Source: Candidatus Methanodesulfokora washburnensis
GTDB taxonomy: Archaea > Korarchaeota > Korarchaeia > Korarchaeales > Korarchaeaceae
Direction of reading: 5' to 3'
DNA: 40,471 bases
NCBI RefSeq assembly: GCF_003947435.1
Contig: NZ_RCOS01000125.1
Span: 1-40,471 of the forward strand
Below, one piece after another: positions 22,862 to 30,602 of the stretch (the stretch's first letter is position 1; the number at the start of each line of letters is the position of its first letter). The position numbers were made by a program, and so were the translations under genes. Below the pieces are notes generated by a model. The model was not told the origin of the DNA, did no database searches, and saw only the letters and a list, made by a program, of their open reading frames with translations.

Positions 22862-23740
22862 TTGTCTTGGGCAGGGCTTCCTGGATATGATTGCTGGCTT
22901 TGTGGAGCGCCATCATGCTCCACTGCTGCTAGGCTCATGGAAGCAGGAGAGCTATCTCCAGAAAGCTGTCCATTCTCAAAGCCAGTTCTCAGGAAACCGT
23001 GGATAACAGAACCAACCCCTATAAGAATAATCCATCCATGTCCATCAGAGCCCCAGACTACTGAGATATCACTGTCTTTAGTGCAGAAAGGAGCTAAATA
23101 CAGGCCAATTGACATGGATCTCTCGATCGAGCTCCTAAACTTCTTTGCTGTTAGAGCTAGGTCTATGGCAAGAGGGCAGATAATATCAGCAGATATAGGG
23201 AGATCCAGTGTGCAAATATATGCTAGTGGGAGGATAATGCTCAGAAACGAAATTAGCTCTCAAAGTGCCCTAGATGACCTGAAGAAGTGCCTTTTCTATA
23301 TAATGCCTGCTGTAGTATGCCAGAATGATGCTTATCTGTTTCTTGAGGAGATAATCTACAAGAGAAAGGTATGTCAAGAACATCTGATGGAAATAGCAGG
23401 AATAAAGCTTGATTTAAACGACATCAGGTCTGCTATAGAGGGAGTTGAGCCTGAGAATTATGAGATCCTTCTGAAAGAGGGGATAAACAGGATTAAAAAG
23501 CTGGATAGCACTGGATTAATCCTGATTTCCATCTCCATAGAGCTGAGAAGGGTCTTTCTTCTAAACCCACCAAAGGAGATAGTGGATGTTTTGAGAAGAT
23601 CTTTCTCCGGATATCTAGAGAGAGAAGTGAAAAGCGATCACAGATCCAGCACAAGAGTGATGAAGCTCTCTGAGGCAGTAGCTAGGATTTTAGAAGGTGA
23701 TATCCCGGCAACAGATAAAAATAGGACGGATCCTGAATAA
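22862..23740 (+). CDS. Protein with N-terminal four-Cys Fe-S domain, otherwise unknown
   Basis: 292 residues from a TTG at 22862, with GGTGA four bases upstream, just four bases after the sufS stop. Residues 4-37 read L-P-G-Y-D-C-W-L-C-G-A-P-S-C then E-S-C-P. This four-cysteine pattern is that of the [4Fe-4S] FeS domain found in RnfB and corrinoid-reductive activators. The remaining ~250 residues are not recognised. They contain several more Cys (C-L-F-Y-I-M-P-A-V-V-C near 140-150, and K-V-C-Q) and end in helical segments. Linkage to SufS suggests a role in Fe-S assembly or sulfur transfer, or a redox enzyme whose cluster it receives. Confidence 0.75.
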   Translation: MSWAGLPGYDCWLCGAPSCSTAARLMEAGELSPESCPFSKPVLRKPWITEPTPIRIIHPCPSEPQTTEISLSLVQKGAKYRPIDMDLSIELLNFFAVRARSMARGQIISADIGRSSVQIYASGRIMLRNEISSQSALDDLKKCLFYIMPAVVCQNDAYLFLEEIIYKRKVCQEHLMEIAGIKLDLNDIRSAIEGVEPENYEILLKEGINRIKKLDSTGLILISISIELRRVFLLNPPKEIVDVLRRSFSGYLEREVKSDHRSSTRVMKLSEAVARILEGDIPATDKNRTDPE

Positions 23741-23803
23741 TGTTGTCTTTTTCTGAGATCAATGTTTATATTCTAGAGCGGATGAGTTAATGCTGTGTCG
23801 TGA

Positions 23804-24214
23804 ATGTCTTCAGAGGACTTGGTGAAGAAGGTAAAGAACATTCTAGATGGCATGAATGTCAGGTATGAGGAGGGGAAAGTGAAGGATGCTACCTTCCTTA
23901 TCTCCTTGTGGAAAACTGATAAATGGAGCGAGCTTGAGATAGACATAGTGATATCCCCTGGAGATCTAGTTGTCTTGTTCTCCACTCTACCTGTTTCATC
24001 AGAAGGAATGGAGAGCTGGCTTCTAAACAAGAACTGGGATTATAACTTCGCTCATTTTGCCACGGATATCTCGGGCAATGTCATAATAGTCTCAAACATA
24101 AGGGGAGAGGATGTCTCAGAGGAGTTAATGAGGTTGTCATTGGCATCAATAATAAGGGCTGCTGATGACTTAAAAGAGGCAATGGAGGAGGAAGAAGGCA
24201 ATCCAACTGAGTGA
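23804..24214 (+). CDS. YbjN-like protein of unknown function
   Basis: 136 residues, no Cys, no membrane segment. The sequence has an N-terminal helix (V-K-K-V-K-N-I-L-D-G-M-N), alternating strands, a central Leu/Trp-rich helix region (W-L-L-N-K-N-W-D-Y-N-F-A-H-F), a strand (G-N-V-I-I-V-S-N-I) and a long C-terminal acidic helix. This order resembles the YbjN / type III secretion chaperone fold, common as a stand-alone archaeal protein, but the assignment is by pattern only. A TATA-like TTTATAT (23765-23771) gives a leader of about ten bases. It is convergent with tmcA. Confidence 0.5.
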   Translation: MSSEDLVKKVKNILDGMNVRYEEGKVKDATFLISLWKTDKWSELEIDIVISPGDLVVLFSTLPVSSEGMESWLLNKNWDYNFAHFATDISGNVIIVSNIRGEDVSEELMRLSLASIIRAADDLKEAMEEEEGNPTE

Positions 24215-24226
24215 GATAGCGGAAAT

Positions 24227-26401
24227 CTACTCCAATCTAGGCAAAACATCGCTGTATAGTTCATATAAGGATCTAACACATTCTCTGACCTTATCTATAG
24301 TCTCCTTCATCGTCTTTTTCCTAGCTATCCTTACTATAAGAGGCCATGGTCTGCCCTGAAGGTTCTTCGCTATCAGAATTCTTTCAGCATCCTCCGGCAG
24401 GCTTCCCGCTCTCGACATGAAGTATGAGATGAGAAGCTCCTTTATTGCATCCGAGGCCATCTCGTACGTGTTGAACTCCCTTATGTAATCTCTCAGCCTG
24501 AGAATCTGAGAGAACCTTAGTCTGGGTCTCTCCTCATGAGTTCCAGCTGAGAGAACAAGCCTTATCACCTCCGGATCTGCATCAAAGTAGACATCGTGCA
24601 ATGTGCTCAGAATCCTCCTCTTGAACTCAGCATTTAGCTCCTCAATGGATCTTCTCGCCTTCTCGCTGACGGGCTTTATCACAAACACACTATATTCCCC
24701 GGACACATCGCTTCTCTGCGGGCTCATATGAACTGGTAAAAATCCATTTTTGAGCCAGAATTTGAGAAGCTCAGGCGAGGCCCCGAATCCTGCTCCTATC
24801 CAGTCAACTCCAGCATCTTCAGCCTCTTCATGTATGAAGGACAGCATTCTTGATCCTATTCCCCTCCCCTGTAGCTCTGGATGCACAGCTATCCTTACTA
24901 TTCTCCATCCCCATAGCTTGCAGAACTCCTTGTTTCCATAATGTACAAGAATTCTCGAGGGAATCATGTGTCCAGGAGGACTATCCTTTCTCTCCATAAT
25001 GGCGTCTATCATGGATTTGTTTAACCTGCCCTCCTCGCATATCTGAGCAGCTGCCACGACATTATCCCCCATAAGAACAGCTCTCATATGATGATGAGGA
25101 GCATCCAGCATCATAGCAAGGTCATCTGGTCTGTTCCTATAATGAGCCAGAACATAGATTCCGTAGAACTCCCTCAATTTCTCCTCATCCAGCTTCTCCG
25201 GATCAAGCTTCTCATATCTTATCTCATCCTCTTTGACGGAAGCAGGTTCTGCATCCAGCAACAACAGCCTGTATAACCATAGCTCCACAGGATCTCCCTC
25301 CGGATATCTTATCGGAATTCTCATCTCCAGCCTCAGGAATCTGGTGTTTTTGGATTCCATCGCTTTCAGGAACTTCATTGTAAACCCTCTTCCAGATCCC
25401 TCATATCCGTGAACTGTTGTGGCGAATACGCTCAATCTACTCTTTCTCGCTATTCTGAAGAGAAGGTGAACAGGAACTGTAGCTGCTTCGTCCACGATCT
25501 TTATCCTTATATCAAGCTCTGACATAGATATTGGGGATCTATAGAACACCATTCTCCTCCCTGATATCACCGCAACAGTCTTCCCATCCCTCTTTACCTC
25601 GTTGTACTTCATCCCCTGTGCCTCTAACCCCTTTTTCAGAAATGAGAAGAAGATCTGCACGCCATCTGGAGAGGATGCAGTAACCCCTATCGACCTCGAT
25701 ATCCTCCTTCCCAATATCAGGGATGCCGCTAGGCCGAGAGCTGCTGATTTCCCCCTTCCTCTGTTGGCTGTTATGGCTATTATCTGTTTTTTCGGGGATG
25801 CTGCACTTGATAAAATTGTTCTTATGACGTTCAGCTGATCCTCCGACATGGACAAGCTCTCAACGGGATCATCTGATTGTGGCTTCTCAGTTTTCTTCTT
25901 CTCAACAGATCTCTCAACTCCCATCAGTTTTTCTCCATCCAGAAGCCATACTCCCTCTGATCCGAGGCTCTCCAAGAACCTTCTCTTAAATGCCTGCCTT
26001 ACATCCCTCTCAGTGTAAGGAGGGGATATGAGCTCCCTTTGAAATCTGGTCAGCCTGCTCAACCAGTCATCAGGAACAAGAAACACTATTATCCCTCCTC
26101 CTCTCACAGTTTCTACGAGTATTCCCAGATCGTTCGGCCTGAGCTCATCTGATAGATCTGCAAAAAGGGCATCAAAAGTGCTTCCCAGAACAGAATCAGT
26201 TTCCTCATAACTTATTGTCCTCACATTACCTGTTTCTGGGAGTCCCACGCAGAGAACTGATTTCTCTCTTGAAAGCTCCTCGACAACATCTTTTATGGAG
26301 TTGAATTCATGTCCTTTTATCACAAGCACTCTTCTCTCTCCGCTTCTCTCAGCCTCGCTTAGTACCTTCTTTATTGCCTCCTTCGGATTTATGGGGTACA
26401 T
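24227..26401 (-). CDS. tmcA: tRNA(Met)/RNA cytidine acetyltransferase TmcA
   Basis: 724 residues. The N-terminal DUF1726-like domain is followed by the RecD-type ATPase with Walker A T-A-N-R-G-R-G-K-S-A (211-220) and Walker B I-V-D-E-A-A-T-V-P (302-310). A GNAT acetyltransferase domain follows, with I-A-V-H-P-E-L-Q-G-R-G-I-G-S-R-M-L near residue 490. The C-terminal helical tRNA-binding part is complete. The enzyme makes N4-acetylcytidine; in hyperthermophilic archaea it modifies many RNAs, which would fit a thermophile. A TATA element on the minus strand at 26425-26431 lies 27 bp before the ATG at 26401. Confidence 0.94.
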   Translation of the reverse strand: MYPINPKEAIKKVLSEAERSGERRVLVIKGHEFNSIKDVVEELSREKSVLCVGLPETGNVRTISYEETDSVLGSTFDALFADLSDELRPNDLGILVETVRGGGIIVFLVPDDWLSRLTRFQRELISPPYTERDVRQAFKRRFLESLGSEGVWLLDGEKLMGVERSVEKKKTEKPQSDDPVESLSMSEDQLNVIRTILSSAASPKKQIIAITANRGRGKSAALGLAASLILGRRISRSIGVTASSPDGVQIFFSFLKKGLEAQGMKYNEVKRDGKTVAVISGRRMVFYRSPISMSELDIRIKIVDEAATVPVHLLFRIARKSRLSVFATTVHGYEGSGRGFTMKFLKAMESKNTRFLRLEMRIPIRYPEGDPVELWLYRLLLLDAEPASVKEDEIRYEKLDPEKLDEEKLREFYGIYVLAHYRNRPDDLAMMLDAPHHHMRAVLMGDNVVAAAQICEEGRLNKSMIDAIMERKDSPPGHMIPSRILVHYGNKEFCKLWGWRIVRIAVHPELQGRGIGSRMLSFIHEEAEDAGVDWIGAGFGASPELLKFWLKNGFLPVHMSPQRSDVSGEYSVFVIKPVSEKARRSIEELNAEFKRRILSTLHDVYFDADPEVIRLVLSAGTHEERPRLRFSQILRLRDYIREFNTYEMASDAIKELLISYFMSRAGSLPEDAERILIAKNLQGRPWPLIVRIARKKTMKETIDKVRECVRSLYELYSDVLPRLE

Positions 26402-26424
26402 TTTAGGGATAATTTAACCTTCCG

Positions 26425-26431
26425 ATATAAA
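26425..26431 (-). promoter_or_regulatory. TATA box of tmcA
   Basis: TTTATAT on the minus strand, 27 bp upstream of the tmcA ATG. The divergent peptidase gene has its own box 18 bp away. Confidence 0.45.
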
Positions 26432-26442
26432 GCTGGTAATTG

Positions 26443-26450
26443 TTAAATAA
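26443..26450 (+). promoter_or_regulatory. TATA box of the M20 peptidase gene
   Basis: TTAAATAA, centred 24.5 bp upstream of the ATG at 26471; leaderless. Confidence 0.45.
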
Positions 26451-26470
26451 ATACTGAGAGCTGATCTCAC

Positions 26471-27691
26471 ATGCTCGACAGCAGAATTGATGAATTGAGG
26501 AACTTCTGTGTTAAGGTGCTATCTGATTTAATATCTTATCCGACTGTGAATCCACCTGGGGAGAGCTATAGAGAGATATCAGATTATTTTTCCAACATTT
26601 TGAATGAGATCGGATTTAAGGTAGATGTGATTAAGGTCCCAGATTCCCTTTTAAACGATCCGAAGCACCCGAGATACAATGTTATAGCAAGAATGGGGAA
26701 TGGCAGACCTGTTGTACATTTTAATGGCCATTATGATGTTGTACCAGCTGGATTTGGATGGAAAACTGATCCATTTAAGCCCTTTATATCAGGAGGACTT
26801 ATATATGGAAGAGGAGCTAGCGATATGAAGGGGGGCATAGCCTCTATAATCACAGCTGCTAAGGCCTTGGCTGATTCCAATGCAAGGCTAAATGGCACAT
26901 TAGAGCTATCATTTACGCCAGATGAGGAGACAGGAGGGGAGGCAGGGGTTGCTTACATAGTGGAAAAGGGAATTGTAAATCCGGATTTTGCTGTTGTGGC
27001 AGAGCCAAGCGGAATAAATAACATATGGATAGGAAATAAAGGGGTAGCGTGGCTTCTGATAGAAGTTTATGGTAAGCAAGCCCACGGCAGCACTCCTTGG
27101 AGAGGAGTTAATGCATTTGAGGCCATGGTTCATGTTGCCGATAGGATATTGAGAGAGCTGAAGCCAGTTGTGGAGAGAAGGAAGAGCAAATACGATTATG
27201 GGGATCCTGAGGGAGCAAGGGCCACCATAATGCTCGGAGGGGAGGTAAAAGGAGGAGCTAAGGTGAACATAGTCCCTGGATATTGTTCCTTCACGATAGA
27301 TAGAAGGGTTCTACCGGAAGAAATGTCGGAAGAAGCTGCAAGGGAGATAGAGGAGTTCGTGAACAATATAAGAATTCCTGATGTTGAGCTTAAGGTTAAG
27401 AGGATAAGCGTTCAGGATGCAAGTGTAGTTGATCCAGAGCTCGAAATAGTGAGAGTGGCTGTGAGATCAGCTGAGGATGTGATAGGGATAAAGCCGAGAA
27501 GAACTGTCTGCATGGGAGGCTTGGACACAAGATTCTTCCAGAAAAAGGGGATCCAAGCTATAACATATGGACCTGGTGTACAGGAGGTGGCTCATATGGC
27601 CAATGAATATGTGAGGATAGATGATGTTCTTTCGATGGCTAAAATCTACTGCAGAATGGTATCAGGTCTTATGGGAGTAGAGCTGAGCTAA
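26471..27691 (+). CDS. M20-family metallo-amidohydrolase (ArgE/DapE-like)
   Basis: 406 residues. The metal ligands of the two-zinc centre are in H-F-N-G-H-Y-D-V-V-P (H87, with catalytic D89), G-R-G-A-S-D-M-K-G-G (D118) and T-P-D-E-E-T-G-G-E (E152/E153). The dimerisation domain lies in the middle, and a late G-x-Q-E-V-A-H-M-A-N-E carries the last His. Enzymes of this type remove acyl groups from acetylornithine, succinyl-diaminopimelate or related amides, or act as peptidases. The substrate cannot be decided, and no arg or dap/lys cluster is nearby. Confidence 0.9.
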   Translation: MLDSRIDELRNFCVKVLSDLISYPTVNPPGESYREISDYFSNILNEIGFKVDVIKVPDSLLNDPKHPRYNVIARMGNGRPVVHFNGHYDVVPAGFGWKTDPFKPFISGGLIYGRGASDMKGGIASIITAAKALADSNARLNGTLELSFTPDEETGGEAGVAYIVEKGIVNPDFAVVAEPSGINNIWIGNKGVAWLLIEVYGKQAHGSTPWRGVNAFEAMVHVADRILRELKPVVERRKSKYDYGDPEGARATIMLGGEVKGGAKVNIVPGYCSFTIDRRVLPEEMSEEAAREIEEFVNNIRIPDVELKVKRISVQDASVVDPELEIVRVAVRSAEDVIGIKPRRTVCMGGLDTRFFQKKGIQAITYGPGVQEVAHMANEYVRIDDVLSMAKIYCRMVSGLMGVELS

Positions 27692-27694
27692 ATG

Positions 27695-29020
27695 TCAAGT
27701 GGAGAGGAGAGATATGTACTTATAAGCCTCTCTTCCTGTTTCAAAGGCATAATGTATGTGCCTGAAGTTCCTTCTAAACTCTGATACCTGTTTTGAGACC
27801 TTCACTGGATCATCTCCTGCTATTAACACCTTTCTGATGAATTCAGCTATTTCCTCCATCTCTCCTTCCTTCATTCCAAGCCTAGTTACTTCAGCCACAC
27901 CCATCCTTATCCCTCCTGGATCTAAGAAACTTCTACCTCTCTTCGGATCCCATGGCAATAGGTTTCTGTTCACTATTATATTTGCATCCTCCAGAAGCTT
28001 CTCAGCCTTCTTTCCACCACCCAGCTCATCCACATCCAGCAGAACCTGATGGCTTTTTGTGAACCCGTTTTTCTCCCCCGGCACCTTAAATCCCTTATCG
28101 TGAAGGGCTTCGGCAAATGCCCTCGCATTTCTCACTATCTGAGATGCATACTCCCTGCCAAAGGCAAGAAACTCAGCAAGAGCCACAGCTAAAGCTGCAA
28201 CTGCGTTAAGATGATGATTGCTTAGAAGACCTGGAAAGTTTGCTTTTTTGATTAGCTCAAATTTCTCCTCATCATTCGTGACCACCATACCATGCTGTGG
28301 TCCTGGAAGAGTCTTGTGAGTGCTCATTGTCATGCAATCTGCCCCCTCCCTGAGCGGATCCTGAAACTCTCCTCCTGCTATTAGACCTGCTACATGGGCA
28401 GCATCGTAGTTTACAACTGCATTTATCGTCTTAGCTGCCTCTGATATCTCTTTTACAGGCTGAGGAAAGAGTATAACACTTCCTCCGAGCATTATCAGCT
28501 TGGGTTTATTCTGCTCTATTCTTTTCACAGTCTTCTCCACATCTATATTCAGGTTCTCATCATCAAATGCTATATATTTGACGTCCAAGCCTCTAACAGC
28601 TCCTGCAGTGCCTCCTATGAAGTTTCCCTCAGAGCCATAGAGAGGACCCATGCTTATGTGTCCTCCTTTTGTTATTGGAAGGGCCATCATGACATCTCCT
28701 GGCTTTGTGAAAGCAGCGTAAACTGACATGTTTGCTACAACACCACTTATAGGTCTTACATCAGCAAATTTTACTCTGAAAAGCTCTTTTGCAAGCTCCA
28801 TTGCAATTATCTCAACTTGGTCAAGATATTTGGTGCCTGCATATACCCTCTCTCCCACCCATCCCTCTGCATATCTGTGGCCGAAATCGCAGATCAACGC
28901 CTCCCTAACAGCCCAGCTTGTCACGTTTTCGCTTGCTATAAGTGGTATTGAGGAATCAAACCAGTTATGATGTTCCCTCATGAGGGAGAAAATTTTCTCA
29001 TAAGATTCTCTGGCATCCAA
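27695..29020 (-). CDS. glyA: Serine hydroxymethyltransferase
   Basis: 441 residues. I-P-L-I-A-S-E-N-V-T-S near the N-terminus, R-Y-A-E-G, Y-A-G-T-K-Y-L-D, D-A-A-H-V-A-G-L-I-A-G-G, and the PLP lysine in T-M-S-T-H-K-T-L-P-G-P (K236) are all as in the family, and the length is normal for archaeal enzymes. It interconverts serine and glycine with a folate or modified pterin C1 carrier. The start is a TTG at 29020: no better in-frame codon precedes the conserved N-terminus, and GGGTG lies upstream. It supplies or uses serine, which connects it to the serine-kinase/cysteine synthase pair at 7210-8534. It is divergent from the DUF134 gene. Confidence 0.94.
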   Translation of the reverse strand: MDARESYEKIFSLMREHHNWFDSSIPLIASENVTSWAVREALICDFGHRYAEGWVGERVYAGTKYLDQVEIIAMELAKELFRVKFADVRPISGVVANMSVYAAFTKPGDVMMALPITKGGHISMGPLYGSEGNFIGGTAGAVRGLDVKYIAFDDENLNIDVEKTVKRIEQNKPKLIMLGGSVILFPQPVKEISEAAKTINAVVNYDAAHVAGLIAGGEFQDPLREGADCMTMSTHKTLPGPQHGMVVTNDEEKFELIKKANFPGLLSNHHLNAVAALAVALAEFLAFGREYASQIVRNARAFAEALHDKGFKVPGEKNGFTKSHQVLLDVDELGGGKKAEKLLEDANIIVNRNLLPWDPKRGRSFLDPGGIRMGVAEVTRLGMKEGEMEEIAEFIRKVLIAGDDPVKVSKQVSEFRRNFRHIHYAFETGREAYKYISLLST

Positions 29021-29047
29021 TTACAACACCCAGTTAAGCAGGAAAGC

Positions 29048-29060
29048 TTTTTGAATAAAA
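29048..29060. promoter_or_regulatory. AT-rich TATA region between glyA and DUF134
   Basis: TTTTTGAATAAAA, centred 24 bp before the DUF134 ATG (29078) and about 34 bp before the glyA TTG (29020). It may serve both divergent genes. Confidence 0.4.
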
Positions 29061-29077
29061 TCATAACTGATGATCAT

Positions 29078-29386
29078 ATGCACTGCTGGAGGAGGAGAAG
29101 AGGTCCCGGAAGACCGGTGAAGCCCAGAAACATAGCTTTCTGGAGGGGCCCCTTTGCCTTTCTGCCATCCCTTCCGGATGGCAGAATTGTGGAGGGACAG
29201 CCGATATACCTAACTCCAGATGAGGTCGAGTCATTCAGATTGGTATATCTGGAGGAGTTAACTCAGGAGGAGGCTGCAAAAAGAATGGGAATATCCAGAG
29301 GAACTCTTTGGAGATCTCTTTACAATGCAAGAAAGAAGATAGCAATGGCTCTTGCTGAGATGAGACCACTAGTTATAGGACCATAA
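29078..29386 (+). CDS. DUF134/UPF0251-family HTH protein
   Basis: 102 residues from the ATG at 29078. The frame is open further upstream, but that part overlaps glyA and lacks family features. It opens with a basic stretch R-R-R-R-G-P-G-R-P-V-K-P-R and has the P-F-A-F-L-P-S loop. The diagnostic HTH is V-E-S-F-R-L-V-Y-L-E-E-L-T-Q-E-E-A-A-K-R-M-G-I-S-R-G-T-L-W-R, with an A-R-K-K-I-A helix. The family resembles sigma-70 region 4 HTHs; its targets are unknown. Divergent placement suggests it might control itself and glyA (inference). Confidence 0.85.
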   Translation: MHCWRRRRGPGRPVKPRNIAFWRGPFAFLPSLPDGRIVEGQPIYLTPDEVESFRLVYLEELTQEEAAKRMGISRGTLWRSLYNARKKIAMALAEMRPLVIGP

Positions 29387-29572
29387 TAAATAGTATAATA
29401 GTATATTAGCTTGTAAATTTTGTTATCGCTTTCAGCAGTACTTTTCTACAAGGAAGTTCGATCTACTTGGTCCAACCCTCCCTGCCTGAAGCTTTCTTTA
29501 TTTCATGCTCAGTGAATCTCAGAACAAAGTATATATAGTAAATTTCCCCAATAGTTAGAGAAGGGTGATTCC

Positions 29573-30283
29573 TTGTCGGTTGAGATAGTGGAGCTGTCCG
29601 AGGAGGAGGGAGATGTCCTGCTTCTGGGTTTTCCTGGGAATGGTCTAGTCGGTGCGATATCATCGGACTACATGGTGAGGCAGGCCAACATGAAAAGAGC
29701 GGCTAAAGTTGACTCTAGGAACTTCCCTCCAGTAGTGAAGCTGCTGGATGGAATGGCAATAGAACCTATAAATATATATTACACCAAGGGCATATATGTG
29801 ATGATCGATGAAGTGGCACTTCCTCCTCAGTCCATAGCCGAGCTGATAACGTTCACTCTCGACTGGTTCTCCAAGAAAAAAGGAAAGCTGGTGATAATGG
29901 TCGAGGGATTGGCTGTTGAGAACAGGCTGGAGAAGGAGAAGCCCTCTGTTTATAAAGTATATAATAACGATAAAGCAAAAGAGCTGGCATCAAGCATAGA
30001 GGCAGACCCCCTTCCATCTGGCTATATATCAGGTCATATAGCTCATTTCCTGAAGGAGGCAAATTACAGGGGAATTCCTGCGATAACAGTACTAGTTGAA
30101 TGTTTTCCATCTTATCCAGATCCGGGTGCTGCAGCTGCGGCAATAGATGCAATAAAACCATTGATAAAAATAGAAATAGACACACAACCTCTGATAAATG
30201 AATCCAATGCAATAAGATTGAAAATGAGGGAACTCATGAGGCAGGTTCAGGCTGCTCAGAGGCCTGCGGGTTATATAGGGTGA
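29573..30283 (+). CDS. PAC2-family protein (proteasome assembly chaperone homologue)
   Basis: 236 residues. L-L-L-G-F-P-G-N-G-L-V-G at residues 16-27 is the N-terminal PAC2 motif, followed by strands and P-P-x-S-I-A-E-L. Later come P-S-G-Y-I-S-G-H-I-A-H-F-L, G-I-P-A-I-T-V-L-V-E-C and P-D-P-G-A-A-A-A-A-I. Archaeal PAC2 proteins form ring-like oligomers; some bind proteasome subunits, though not all are proven chaperones. The start is TTG at 29573 with GGTGAT upstream; a TATA stretch lies at 29530-29537. It begins a likely operon with Hsp20, ligase and a radical SAM enzyme. Confidence 0.85.
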   Translation: MSVEIVELSEEEGDVLLLGFPGNGLVGAISSDYMVRQANMKRAAKVDSRNFPPVVKLLDGMAIEPINIYYTKGIYVMIDEVALPPQSIAELITFTLDWFSKKKGKLVIMVEGLAVENRLEKEKPSVYKVYNNDKAKELASSIEADPLPSGYISGHIAHFLKEANYRGIPAITVLVECFPSYPDPGAAAAAIDAIKPLIKIEIDTQPLINESNAIRLKMRELMRQVQAAQRPAGYIG

Positions 30284-30287
30284 TAAC

Positions 30288-30602
30288 ATGAAGTACTACT
30301 TCCCGGAACATGAGGAGGTTGTTGAGCCCCTTGCCGATTTGAAGGTGATGATGGATACTATAAAGCTCAGCATGGACATCCCTGGAGTTGAAAAGAAGAA
30401 TTTAGAGCTCAAGGTAAGCGAAAAAACAGTTATAGTAAGGGCTTTCGCTATAATAGGAAAGAGAAATGTACATTATTACAGAAGAATCGATCTTCCAGTC
30501 GAGATAGATCCTGATACTGTCAAGGCCAAGCTTACAGCAGGAGTGCTTGAGATAACAGCTAAGATAAAGCCTAAGGGATTTAGAGAGGTGGCTGTGGAAT
30601 GA
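30288..30602 (+). CDS. Small Hsp20/alpha-crystallin-like protein
   Basis: 104 residues, essentially only an alpha-crystallin domain: M-D-I-P-G-V-E-K-K-N-L-E-L-K-V-S-E, Y-R-R-I-D-L-P-V-E-I-D-P, then A-G-V-L-E-I-T-A-K. The N-terminal arm is short and the usual C-terminal I-x-I/V tail is not evident, so oligomerisation may be reduced. Related Hsp20s hold unfolded proteins. It lies four bases after the PAC2 gene, and its stop overlaps the ligase ATG (ATGA), giving tight coupling. Confidence 0.85.
   Translation: MKYYFPEHEEVVEPLADLKVMMDTIKLSMDIPGVEKKNLELKVSEKTVIVRAFAIIGKRNVHYYRRIDLPVEIDPDTVKAKLTAGVLEITAKIKPKGFREVAVE

Noticed and set aside
28967-29077. Longer start for the DUF134 protein
   Set aside because: The extra 37 residues overlap glyA and lack family similarity. 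The ATG at 29078 matches TATA spacing and the family's basic N-terminus.
29463-29663. Minus-strand open frame before and overlapping the PAC2 gene
   Set aside because: Most of it is the antisense of PAC2. The part outside has no start codon with a ribosome site. The C-terminal residues look somewhat protein-like but cannot be supported.
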